Shown here: piece after piece, positions 10,601 to 18,852 of the stretch
Layout of the letters: each line of letters starts with the position of its first letter
Numbering within the stretch: position 1 is the stretch's first letter
Assembly (NCBI GenBank): GCA_015501055.1
Contig: JADNYV010000647.1
Coordinates: forward strand, 1 to 18,852
Direction: 5' to 3'
DNA: 18,852 nt
Source: Mucidula mucida
Lineage: Eukaryota > Basidiomycota > Agaricomycetes > Agaricales > Physalacriaceae
Notes under the pieces: generated by a model
The model's database searches: none
What the model was told of the DNA's origin: nothing
Seen by the model: only the letters and a program-made list of their open reading frames with translations
Translations under genes and position numbers: made by a program

Positions 10601-11031
10601 TCATAGACTAGAGAAGTATAAGTACTTGTGCCACAACTCCACGTACGGCGGCTTACCATGGACGATGCCTTCTCGACGCGTTAGCGGATCTAGTAATGTG
10701 CTTGGCGTGGAAAAACAAGCGTACCGTAGAAGAGAGTCCAGACGAGGACGAACGTGAAAGCATTGTCCTGACCTGGATTGATCAGGTCGGACACACCGCG
10801 CGGAAGGTATTTAGAGGGAGCCCCGCGGCAGTTGATGGTGTGAATGCAAAAGGAAGTGAAGAGGGTTGAGACAAGGAACAGCGCGAAACCAGTCCAGTTT
10901 TCGAGACCGAGGATACCTGCAACAGCGCCCGCAAAGCATGCAGACAGGAATTTGACTGTGATTAAGGATGTATTCGCCTGTACATTCGGCGCGTAGATGA
11001 GCTGGGCGGCGGCCTCTGCGGACGTGGACAT
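10601..11031 (-). CDS. EMC6: ER membrane protein complex subunit 6
   Basis: Small polytopic subunit of the ER membrane complex, the insertase for tail-anchored and multi-pass proteins; EMC6 helices line the membrane insertion cavity. Model, as complement: 10725-11031, 10601-10668, with one 56-base intron (donor GTACGC, branch CTAAC, acceptor GAGAAG); 124 residues. The start MSTSAEAAAQLIYAPNVQAN is characteristic. It is followed by FLSACFAGAVAGILGLENWT, a second hydrophobic span (FALFLVSTLFTSFCIHTIN), then KYLPRGVSDLINPGQDNAF and TFVLVWTLFYG, which matches the fungal EMC6 pattern along its length. Exon 2 completes FYG and adds IVHGKPPYVELWHKYLYFSSL. The short length and three hydrophobic stretches fit the family. 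The gene appears intact and is presumably constitutively expressed. Confidence 0.93.
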
Positions 11032-11815
11032 GGTTAACCGGAAAAGGCAGGTTGTTATTGGTGACGATGTACCCTGTCACAGTACCTGCACCTTCGAAGT
11101 TCGAACTCCGCGCATCCCGTTAACTCCGGACGTATCATCCCACCAGTTCAAATGCATGGTAAGTAAGTCAACGTGAATGTTCTTTCTTCTACTTCAACGG
11201 CTCTGCAGGTCACTTACACCGTTCAATCTCGTTCAGTTTGCTTTGAAAGGCTGAACCAACATGTAACTCCTTATATGATCTTTTAAAAGAGTCTGTAATG
11301 TTGCTTTAACGCGACCAAGGTCAAGGCCGAGCTCACGTTCTATCCTCAAGAGACGGAGACGGAGAAGTTCAACGTCTAATGGTACTTAACGTTTGATCAG
11401 TCCAACTTGGAGCTTCCTGACTGGAATTGGCAGTGGCCCATCCCGCCGCTTTCTACTAATTGATATAGGTAGCCACCGCTGCTGCCCTTCCATCAGACGG
11501 CACGCGCCAATGTGTCTTCCTTTTGCTCCTCCAATTCCGCCTGGCCTCCACCACTGTAGATGACGAGGTGAGGCGGTAAGTCCTCGGCTCGGAGCGTACC
11601 AGACATTATAAGACTTACCTTGGGACGCGTTCTCAGGGACATGGACCAACATACTCACTGGATTACGGTCCGATGTGCCTACTTCAAGAAGACGAAATGA
11701 TTGACTAGAAATGCAAGTATCATCGCTGTACCATAGTGTCTTTATCTTGAAGCCTGCACATACATCAATTGGCAAATTCTACTCCTGTATCGTGAAATGA
11801 ACTGAAATATCCCAC
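11032..11815. other. Intergenic region with candidate short exons, gene uncertain
   Basis: No family is recognised. On the plus strand, ATG at 11156 is followed directly by a GTAAGT donor and an acceptor CTCTGCAG near 11210, after which GTC ACT TAC opens a short frame. A later stretch (about 11321-11380) reads VKAELTFYPQETETEKFNV before TAA. Together these could be small exons of a gene divergent from EMC6. On the minus strand, 11386-11775 holds an open frame with its own GTAAGT donor near 11620 and acceptor CTACAG. Both cannot be genes over the same bases, and neither can be confirmed. Confidence 0.25.
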
Positions 11816-12076
11816 ATACTGTACTAACGCGACCGGATCTTCACGGCATGTTACGCGTTATGATTGTGAACTAAATTACCAGTAGTTCATCCAGGGTCCA
11901 TAGACCATATTGGGAGCCGCGGGAGGCGGCGGCGCGAGCCGCCGCGGCGAAAATTTCCGCATTTGGGCTGATCCCGACAAAATTTACCGTTGTTACGCGT
12001 TATGGAAGCCGAATTAGTTCACTTCACGGGGCCCTGTGACACGTTATGTGAATTAACGGTCGCGTTAGTACAGTAT
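11816..12076. mobile_element. MITE-like element with 20-bp terminal inverted repeats
   Basis: ATACTGTACTAACGCGACCG at 11816-11835 is matched by its exact reverse complement at 12057-12076. Weaker symmetry continues inward: TTCAC follows, then GTGAACTAA about 50 bases in on the left and about 54 on the right, giving an imperfect terminal repeat near 60 bp. If TA (11817-11818 and 12074-12075) is the duplicated target, the element is 255 bp (11819-12073). That would suit a non-coding Tc1/mariner-type MITE. Inside are a 14-bp direct repeat, TGTTACGCGTTATG, at 11849-11862 and 11991-12004, and a GC-rich hairpin. No transposase is present in the window. Confidence 0.6.
11926..11945. repeat. GC-rich perfect hairpin inside the MITE
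   Basis: GCGGCGGC and GCCGCCGC form an 8-bp perfect stem around a GCGA loop, which fits the GNRA tetraloop pattern when read on the plus strand. It lies near the middle of the terminal-inverted-repeat element. Confidence 0.5.
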
Positions 12077-12207
12077 TGCGGCATGTTGGACATAACAAGG
12101 CAGGAGACGGGAGTGTGGGAATAGCACTACCCCGCCATTCGTACAAAGGCCCACCTATGAGGGCGGGTTCCAAATCCAGTTATCGGCGAGGGCGGGCGAG
12201 GTACTAG
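12077..12207. other. Spacer with GC-rich short repeats
   Basis: Sequence between the MITE and the fold-back repeat, with GAGGGCGGG-type words. Nothing else is recognised. Confidence 0.3.
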
Positions 12208-12270
12208 TAACTGAAATTGGTTGAAGGTAACTGCAATTGGGACCAATTTCAGTTAGCATGCACTAACTGA
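12208..12270. repeat. Fold-back repeat based on TAACTGAAATTGGT
   Basis: TAACTGAAATTGGT at 12208-12221 has a perfect 14-bp inverted copy at 12242-12255. Between them a direct copy with one change (TAACTGCAATTGG) occupies 12228-12240. Just beyond, CAGTTAG (12251-12257) pairs with CTAACTG (12264-12270). The cluster looks like the end or footprint of a repeat element. Confidence 0.5.
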
Positions 12271-12281
12271 CGAGATGCTTT

Positions 12282-12615
12282 TTGTCATGCCTCTTAACAG
12301 ACAGTGCGCCTCATTTCTGCCTTTTCATGTTCTGGCTTTTCTGTCAGGCACTCATGAGAAATAAGAATATACGCCTCTCGATAACTGAAAGTGGCATGGA
12401 GGCGCACTCCCGCCGCCCCAAAAGCACATGTAAGCGATCAGATACGAGCAACTTGTCTCTCAAGTCTCTGCGCGCCATCATGGACGACAATGATGCCGAG
12501 AGGTCCACCGCACGAGTGGAGAAATCTGCACTGGCAGCTCTTGTCATGAACTTCTTGCTTGCGCAGGATACCACAAACACTACGGGGGGCCGAGGCCTCA
12601 CTGAAATCTCTTGGA
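12282..12615 (+). other. Open frame of unknown origin cut by the LTR
   Basis: The frame is open from about 12282 and continues 119 bases into the LTR (to 12734). Its pre-LTR part includes MDDNDAERSTARVEKSALAA and a hydrophobic LVMNFLL stretch, which could be a fragment of a gene interrupted by the retrotransposon. I do not recognise it. No start, intron or partner sequence on the other side of the insertion is available in the window, so chance is a real alternative. Confidence 0.2.
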
Positions 12616-13148
12616 TGTTAGCGACTGACTTTAGCCACGAGACTAAACCAGGTACCACAGCAAGAACTAAAGGGGAAAGTGTTTGCGTTCGTAAGACTAG
12701 GCTAGGCCAGGTGTATAAACAAGATTGGAACTAAAGTACAATGATGCTACACTACTGCTTATATACTAGTAAGTCTGTGTTTGGGACTCCTTGTCCATAT
12801 GTGTTTCCGCTAGGGATAACTCCACGCCCTTGACCCAGTGTTGTATGTTACTAGTCCGTGAAACCATTAAATATGAGTGGTAACTGCATGTAAGTAATAA
12901 TACTGAAACAACCATGTGTGCTATGAGTGTCGGTGGTGTGTATACAATAGGGAGTCCATGAGGTATCAGCATGTATGATGTCATCCATGTGTTGGGCGTG
13001 TGTCCGACATGAGTACGGCTTTGGTAATGAAAAGGAGTATGATTGGTGACAAAACAGATGATGAAACAGTCCGTTGGTTGATAAGACAAGCCCCCCGATA
13101 AGATATGATAAGATTGAAAATGTGAAAATATGGCGATTCATAACGTCA
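12616..13148 (-). repeat. 3' LTR, complete (533 bp)
   Basis: On the minus strand it starts TGACGTTA directly after the polypurine tract and ends CGCTAACA, giving the usual TG...CA ends. It carries TATATAAG at 12758-12765. Its copy of the self-primer region differs from the 5' LTR (AGTTCCAATCTTG instead of AGTTCCGATCTCG). The left boundary is set by where similarity to the other LTR stops. Confidence 0.9.
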
Positions 13149-13158
13149 CCCCCTCCTT
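13149..13158 (-). other. Polypurine tract
   Basis: The minus strand reads AAGGAGGGGG immediately before TGACG of the 3' LTR. This is the primer for plus-strand DNA synthesis in LTR elements. It overlaps the last two bases of the pol stop codon (TAA at 13157-13159). Confidence 0.85.
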
Positions 13159-16100
13159 AAGGCGCAAGTTCCATTCTGCGCCAGAGTCGCTCCATAAGGG
13201 CTGCAGAGGGTAGCATGACGTCAAGGGGTTTGGTGTCAGGCGATGGCATGGGGCGGAATAGATGTGATGGAAACTGCGACATGGGAACTTCAATATGAGC
13301 AAGCGCGGGTGGCTTCGGCTTGTTCGGATATTGTTGGTGAAAATCACTGATAGCTTCGTCGGCATTTTTGAGATTGCTTGCCGGTTCCCATGTCTGCTCG
13401 TGTGTGCCATAACCCTTCCAGTGACCCTTGTATTGAAATCCCCCGCGGTATTTCCGGGAATTAACCACTTTCTCAACCTCCCATTCCGGTTCGGCTTCTT
13501 CCAGCACAGGTGGTGGACGCGTGTCTCGGGGTTGCGTTGGAAATTGGGGCTCGTGATAAGGCGTCAGCAGGGCTTCATTGAACACGGGATGGATGCTCTT
13601 CCACATGTGAGGGATCTGGAGCTTGTAAGAACTCGTCCCGACTTTCTTGATCACTTTGAACCGCCCGAAGTGTTTGTCATCAAGCTTCTTCATTGGTTGG
13701 TCCGTGCTGAGATTCGTTCCTTCCAACCATACTTTGTCGCCCTCCTTGTACTCTACTGCCTCTGTCCGCTTCCTGTCATAAAACCGTTTCATGTCCTCCT
13801 TTGCCATCTTCAATGCCGACCCCACTTTGTCCCATGTTTTCCTCATGCCGTTGGCGAACTCCTGCGCAGTCTCGTTTCTCGATGCCATTTTCAGAGCGGT
13901 GCCTTTGTAGGGGTGTCTGCCCATGTCTGCGAAGAACGGAGTAACCTTGGTTGCTGAGTGTACCCGATTGTTGTAAACGAATTTGGCAGAGGGTAACCAT
14001 TCATGCCAGTCGTTCTGATGGTAATTGACGAATAACCGTAAGAAATGTTTCATCTCTTGGTTCAACCGTTCTGTTTGCCCATTTGCCTGTGGATGATACG
14101 CCATTGTGAAATTTCCTTCAATGCCCAGCAACCGGTACAACTCCTTCATGAAGTATGAGTACTATTGCGGCCCTTGATCATGTATCATCTGCCGCGGCAA
14201 TCCATGTATAGGAAAGATGTGATTGCGGTAAATACAAGCCATGCCTTCTGACGTTAGGGTAGTGTGTGTCGGTATGATGTGTAACCGTTTTGTGAAATGA
14301 TTCACAAACGTGCTGATTGCGTTGTATCCTCCTGATTCCAGCAGTTCTCCAATCATGTCCGTCCCTACTATCTCCCATGGCTTTCTTGGCACATCAATAG
14401 GATGAAGAGGTGCAGCCGGCTTCGTGCGATGTGACTTTGTGACCTGGCATTTCTGACACCCTTCTACGTATTCACGGACATCTCGGCTGATTCCTGGCCA
14501 CCAATAGGTACGTGTGATCAGCTCGAGGGTCTTGTATCGTCCGGGATGCCCTGCAAGCTGTGCGTCGTGATGCATTCCGATAACTTTTCCCCGCAATTCC
14601 TTGTCCTTTGGTATATAAATACGATCTTTCCACATAATAAGTCCATTTTCCTTCTCTTCCCATTCCTTTTCTTTGTTTTCTAATGCTTTTTGTATGTATC
14701 TGTCCTTGTTTCCTTTTCTTTGTTTGATTTTGTTAAGTAATTCGTCCTCCGGTGTATCTACTGTATGTAAAGAAAATTGAATTTGTGAAATAAAAAACTC
14801 TGACTTGAGCAAAACAATGTTTTCGTTATCTTTTTCCCCCTGCTCAAGGCCTGTCATCCTTGACAAGGCATCAGCTTTTCCCATTGTTCTGCCCGGCTTA
14901 TGAATCATCTGTATGTCATACTCTGCCAACTCCGTAACCCATCTCGCCTGCCTTCGATTTAACTTCTGTGGCTTCCGGAAGTACTGAAGGTTTTGATGAT
15001 CGGTAAAAGCCTCCACTGTCTCCTTAGCGCCTAGGAGATATTGCCGCCAGTCGTCAATTGAGTCCATAATAGCCATCATCTCTTTGTCGTAGATCTCATA
15101 ATTGTGCTCCACTCCGTTCAGCGCGCAAGACCAAAAGGCTACTGGTCTCCATTTTCTGTTAACAAACTGGGAAAGAACCGCCCTGTTCGCATAGTTTGAG
15201 GAGTCCGCCTTGACTCAAAACTTGCCGTCGTTGTGTGGTACGATCAGAACGGGTTCTTCTGTCATCCTCCGACTCAACTCCTCAAACGCCTTGTGTTGCT
15301 CCATACCCCAAACCCATTTGCCCTTCCCAGTCAGCAATGTCAATGGCTTTGCTACTCCCGCAAATCCCCGGATGAAACATTGATAGAAGTTGCAGAAGCC
15401 CAGGAATGACTGTACTTCCTTCTTCTTCGTTGGCTTCTTCCATTCCTTCACTACGGCCACTTTTGTCAGATCCATCTTCACTTCTCCTCCTTCAACAATA
15501 ACTCCTAAGTAGTGTACAGTATGTGCCTCAAAACTACATTTCTCGGGTTTTAAATACAACTTATTTACTCGTAGTATCTCTAGTACTTGTCGTACAATGT
15601 GCCTGTGTTCTTCCAACGTGTTCGTAAAGATAAGTATATCATCTAAGTATACTATAACATGTCTGTCGTCAATCAACTCTTTCAGGATGTGATTCATGAA
15701 TGATTGGAACGTTGCCGGCGAGTTTGTAAGTCCGAAGAACATTACCAAGGGTTCGAACAGCCCCCGGTTTGTTCTAAACACCGCTTTCCACTCATCACCG
15801 TCTTTGATCCAAATGTTATTGTAACCCCATCGGACGTTCATCTTTGTAAACCACTTCGCTCCCTTCAACTTGTCAATAAGCTCCTGGATCAACAGCAAGG
15901 GGTATCGGTTCTTGATTGTCATGTCGTTCAACTTCCGATAATCCTGTACTGGCCAAAGGCTTCCGTCCTTCTTTTTGACAAAGAAGAAGGGTGACGCCAT
16001 AGGTGATATTGATGGCCGTATACGTCCCGTCCGTATGTTTTCTTCCAGGAACTCATCTAACGCCTTCTGCTCGGATGGACTAAGGGGATAAACCTTGCAG

Positions 16101-17110
16101 TCAACCGGTTTGGAACCAGGCGTAAGTTCTATCGCGTGATCCCAGGGTCTTCGCTCCGGTAACTTGTCAAAGTCCGCCTTGCTGAATACATCGGAAAATT
16201 CTTCGATGTAAGGTGCAGCAGCGGATGAAGGCTGTTGTGATCTCAGCTTTTCTCCGCTTTTGCGATAGTTGTCCCAGTCCATCCAGAACAAACGCTCTCC
16301 CTCTTCCAACTTCTCTTCTACGTCTTCTCCTTCATCTTCCGGTGAGTTGTACTCGGGTAAATAGCCGCAGCGGTCTGGGCATCGATCAAAGGTCAATGTG
16401 GATTCCGTCCAGTTGATCGTGGGGTTGTGATATCGTAGCCAATCTAGCCCCAAAAAGATACTTGTTTTGCCGAGATTGGTGACGGCCAACTCAATCTTTT
16501 CGGCGTGATCTCCGATCTTCATCCGGACCTCCACAAAACCTTCGATTGCTCCTCCCTCGTTTAGGGTTCCATCCGCATTGTAGACAGGAAGCTTGACCGG
16601 TAACTCCTTGATTGGGAGTCCGTTCCTTTTGACGAATTCTTTATTAACACAAGAACCCGTTGCTCCACTGTCAAGAAGGGCACTTGTTTCCCATTCAGAG
16701 CCTGTGTGTACGCTCTCTATGGTTACTCGGAGTTTCATGTCCTGCCCCTTTGTTCCCCGGATGTACTTCCTCGACTTTTTCAACTCCGTCACAACTTCCA
16801 CCACTGCTTCCTTTGTCAACGCTCTGATCGCCATCACCTTCTCTTCCGTTGCTTCTCTCTCTCTCCGCTCCGGCATCCATGCTCTCAAAATTCCCACTGC
16901 TCTCGGCACGTCATCCTCTCTTAGCCTTTGTGCTACCCACTCAGGTGTGTTTGGTTCGTATCTTTCTTTCGCAGGTTTTGGTGGTAAAATCATCAATGAT
17001 ATTTTAGATGCCTTAGTACCAGTACTATAAATAGATTCTGCATCTGACGATTCTTCCCTTGATGACTGCTCCGGCAGGACTGCGTCTACTGCGGGAGCTT
17101 TGCAAAACCC
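13157..17110 (-). pseudogene. pol: Retrotransposon pol (PR-RT-RNase H-IN-chromodomain), inactivated
   Basis: One frame runs from the gag overlap to TAA at 13157 and is interrupted by TGA at 15215-15217 and TAG at 14162-14164. Domains in order: aspartic protease with LLDSGATGSC (about 16678-16649); RT with VQDYRKLN, FFGLTNSPATF and the YLDD box (about 15649-15638); RNase H with its acidic residues, the first stop lying just before ADSSNYA; integrase zinc finger (HX6H...CX2C, about 14570-14447); integrase core with GTDMIG, HDQG and GQTER, spaced DD35E if the stop counts as one residue; and a chromodomain at about 13483-13325 with HWKGYGTHEQTWEP. The first RT catalytic Asp is Asn (FTKMNVRWG, codon 15838-15836), which should abolish polymerase activity on its own. 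Pol would be made by -1 frameshifting from gag. Confidence 0.92.
17068..17110 (-). promoter_or_regulatory. -1 ribosomal frameshift signal at the gag/pol junction
   Basis: The minus strand carries GGGTTTT (17104-17110) in the gag frame as G GGT TTT, a proper X XXY YYZ heptamer. After a 5-base spacer (GCAAA) a hairpin follows at 17068-17098: GCTCC pairs with GGAGC, then one C-C mismatch, then GCAG pairs with CTGC, around an 11-base loop that contains the gag TAG stop (17086-17088). Slipping one base back on the heptamer moves reading into the pol frame, which is open there. Confidence 0.78.
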
Positions 17111-18008
17111 AACTCTTCGGCCAGCTTCTTCTTCTCCTTGTCGTTCATTTTGGTCCATAGCCCCCGAATCGTCTGGGGTTGACCCTTCTTCGGACAGAAC
17201 CTGCTAACGTGGCCATGTTCGCCACAGCTGAAGCAAAGGCCCCTTTGTTGTGCATTGTCAATGTCCATCGGCCTGCCGGCTCCGTCATAGGTAACGCCGG
17301 TGGCATCTCGTCGTGTAATCGTGTTGGGGGTGGGTTTGTAGGATTGGCTCTCAATGTAGCCGCCTGCGGAGCTTGGGGCCGGGACTGCATGCCGGACCTC
17401 TTGCTTGCCGTCCGTCTTCTCCACAGCTGATTGATCTGAATGATCTGTGCCTTCCAATCCTTGTACTTCTCCGGCAACTCGTCTCGGCTGCCATAGATCT
17501 GATCAATGATCTTCTCGTTGATGTTGGTCTCGAGAAGTCGCATAACATATGTGTCATCCTTTGAATATTCTGCCTGAGTGAGCAAAACCTCGGACTTCTG
17601 GAAAAAATCTTGAGCGGTGTCCTGCCCCTGGCGCAACTGCTCAATCTGATCTTGCGCGTCTCGCGCGAGGTTGGAATCCACAAATGGCTCCTTCAAATGC
17701 TCCTTGAACTCCGTCCAAGAGACTGTCCATTCCTCTTCTTCCTCGTCGAAGTTCTAGTCCGTGTAGTTCTGGACCCATGCATTAATGTGATCTCCTTGGA
17801 TGTAGGTGAGAACAACATTAATCCTTTCGGAGTCAGATGTGAGGTTGTTCTTCTTGTTGCGGATGTATGTGAACATTGATCGCCACCAGCTCTTGTACTT
17901 GGCCTTGTCCCCGTCATAGTCATAAGGCTTGTTGACAAGGGATCGACCTTTGGGTTTGACATCGGCGTGATGAGCGTGATGAGCGGGCTCAGGTGCTTCG
18001 TTGGACAT
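17086..18008 (-). pseudogene. gag: Retrotransposon gag, broken
   Basis: Structural capsid/nucleocapsid protein of the chromovirus. The start ATG at 18008 has a CACC context and begins MSNEAPEPAHHAHHADVKPK. The capsid part reads through WWRSMFTYIRNKKNNLTSD to an in-frame TAG at 17754-17756, then continues in the same frame (EQLRQGQDTAQDFFQK). Near 17430 the readable protein moves to another frame (net one base lost, or two gained). That frame carries the nucleocapsid zinc knuckle CFSCGEHGHVSRFC (CX2CX4HX4C, about 17238-17197) and ends at TAG 17086. The end overlaps pol. Unlike the gag/pol shift, the internal break has no slippery site that I can see, so it is taken as decay. Confidence 0.88.
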
Positions 18009-18604
18009 GGTGAATTGGGGTGATGAGATCGGAGAGTGAAAGGGTGAAAGTGGGGATATGGGAGATGCGGATTTGGATGAAACGGGTGAGGGAATAGAGG
18101 TTTGGATGAATAAGGGGGAATTGCCTAGATCTGAAATAGAATCCAGGACTTGGTAGGGTGAGGAATGATGGTGTGTATCGTAAGGTAAGCAAAGTAGGTA
18201 GGTATTGTAACTGTCTACGCTATTTTACTGACTACTGACTACGTATCTACGGAGCCCAAGAGCTTGTCACAAGTTCGCAATTGCCCAGCCGACGTCCCTC
18301 TGGTGTGAGGTAAGCCGAAGTTTTCCTGGGAACGGGGGTTGACCCGTAAACAGCGCCCACTGAAGTGCAACTGCCAAAAGTTCGTTCTCGTGAGAGCGGC
18401 TACTTCCAGCACCCGAGGCAGTTATCTCTAACTGTTAGCCGGCGCTACTGGGACCAATACACACGTATGCGGACGTGCGCTGGAATTAGGAATCCGTCGA
18501 TCTGTAAACAGGAAAGGGATGGGGAATGTGCGATGATCAAACAGCGAAGTGCTGATCGACGATCAGGGATGTGTGGTAGGTGGTAGAAAGTAGTTCCGAT
18601 CTTC
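18009..18604 (-). other. Retroelement 5' leader
   Basis: Untranslated region of about 596 bases between the 5' LTR and gag. It contains the self-complementary primer site at its 5' edge and a small hairpin (CTGATC-GAC-GATCAG, 18552-18566) 25 bases from that site. A plus-strand open frame at 18365-18586 is antisense and unconvincing. Packaging or priming structures would be expected here. Confidence 0.6.
18591..18602 (-). other. Primer-binding site complementary to the element's own transcript
   Basis: The minus strand reads AGATCGGAACTA two bases after the 5' LTR ends (CTAACA). This is not the TGG... start expected for tRNA priming. It is the exact complement of TAGTTCCGATCT in the 5' LTR (18710-18721), which lies at the predicted transcript start 32 bases from the TATA box. 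This is the arrangement used by Tf1/sushi elements, where the RNA 5' end folds back and primes its own reverse transcription. Confidence 0.78.
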
Positions 18605-18852
18605 TGTTAGCGACTGACTAAGCCACGAGACTCAACCAGGTACCACAGCAAGAACTAAGGAAAGAAGTGTTCGCGTTCGTAAGACTAGGCTAGGCCAGGT
18701 GTATAAACGAGATCGGAACTAAAGTACAATGATACTACACTACTGCTTATATACTAGTTAAGTCTTGTTTTTTGTTTGGGACTCCTTGTCCATACATGTG
18801 TTCCGCTAGGTTAATAACTCCACGCCCTTGACCCAGTGTTGTACTGCTACTA
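18605..18852 (-). repeat. 5' LTR, partial (cut by the window edge)
   Basis: The first 248 bases (plus-strand order) match 12616 onward of the 3' LTR, with roughly 20 substitutions and small gaps by eye, i.e. a little over 90% identity. It ends at the window border, so its outer end and the target-site duplication are not visible. Confidence 0.9.
18746..18753 (-). promoter_or_regulatory. LTR TATA box
   Basis: The minus strand reads TATATAAG, conserved at the same place in the 3' LTR (12758-12765). About 32 bases downstream lies TAGTTCCGATCT, the expected 5' end of the retroelement RNA and the proposed self-primer. Confidence 0.65.

Larger units (their letters stand above)
12616..18852 (-). 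mobile_element. Ty3/gypsy chromovirus LTR retrotransposon, degenerate, 5' end cut
   Basis: Element transcribed on the minus strand. Order from its 5' end: 5' LTR (18605 to beyond the window), self-complementary primer site, leader of nearly 600 bases, gag, pol (protease, RT, RNase H, integrase, chromodomain), polypurine tract, 3' LTR (12616-13148). Integrase after RT and a C-terminal chromodomain place it among chromoviruses, close to the Tf1/sushi group by its priming signal. It is inactive: stops at 17754, 15215 and 14162, a frame break in gag near 17430, and an altered RT catalytic residue. Target-site duplication cannot be checked because the right LTR is incomplete. Confidence 0.95.

Noticed and set aside
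10266..10757. 163-codon plus-strand open frame
   Set aside because: It overlaps the EMC6 3' end antisense, matches no family and has no supporting splice or promoter signals.
1673..11031. Biosynthetic gene cluster around the wax-synthase-like gene
   Set aside because: The neighbours are an aminopeptidase, a carboxypeptidase, EMC6 and a DUF6593-like gene. No synthase, P450 or transporter is present.
11095..11113. TTCGAAGTTCGAACTCC resembles a tRNA B box / T-loop
   Set aside because: No A box, cloverleaf stems or acceptor pairing could be found around it on either strand.
13295..13957. 220-codon plus-strand open frame
   Set aside because: It is the antisense shadow of the integrase/chromodomain region of pol.
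16593..17030. 145-codon plus-strand open frame
   Set aside because: Antisense shadow of the protease part of pol.
17420..17460. A second programmed frameshift inside gag
   Set aside because: No slippery heptamer with downstream structure was seen, and a shift before the zinc knuckle would be unusual; decay is simpler.
1..18852. CRISPR array, bacterial operon or phage features
   Set aside because: The introns and eukaryotic families exclude a prokaryotic context, and no spaced direct repeats were found.

Overview
The window looks like nuclear DNA of a filamentous basidiomycete, most likely an Agaricomycete. The evidence is the very short spliceosomal introns (about 45 to 60 bases, mostly GT-AG with CTRAY-type branch points), the compact gene spacing, and protein families typical of mushroom-forming fungi: an IRG-like P-loop GTPase, an S28 carboxypeptidase, a fungal wax-synthase-like acyltransferase and a DUF6593-like protein. 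All gene models were joined by hand from conserved residues and splice signals. Each of the five host models gives an exon total divisible by three.

Layout. (1) 199-1438, plus strand: a relic of an IRG-like GTPase, broken by several frameshifts. (2) 1673-11031, minus strand: a head-to-tail run of host genes. In transcription order these are EMC6 (ER membrane complex subunit), a DUF6593-like protein, a weak hypothetical segment, a wax-synthase-domain membrane acyltransferase, a mitochondrial-type methionine aminopeptidase 1, and a secreted S28 serine carboxypeptidase. They share orientation, but nothing suggests one pathway; this is ordinary gene-dense fungal sequence. (3) 11032-12615: an accessory interval with no recognised gene. 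It holds a MITE-like element with perfect 20-bp terminal inverted repeats, a 14-bp fold-back repeat, and open stretches of uncertain status. (4) 12616-18852: a minus-strand Ty3/gypsy chromovirus (Gag, protease, RT, RNase H, integrase, chromodomain). Its 3' LTR is complete and its 5' LTR runs off the window.

The retroelement is the most informative part. It is dead: it has in-frame stops in gag, RNase H and integrase, a frame break in gag, an Asn at the first catalytic Asp of RT, and LTRs only about 90% alike. Yet two expression signals are readable. One is a -1 ribosomal frameshift site (GGGTTTT, 5-nt spacer, hairpin) exactly in the gag/pol overlap. The other is a 12-nt primer-binding site complementary to the predicted 5' end of the element's own transcript, i.e. 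Tf1/sushi-type self-priming rather than tRNA priming. I did not find a convincing wholly new system. These two signals, the MITE and the decayed GTPase are what deserve a second look.
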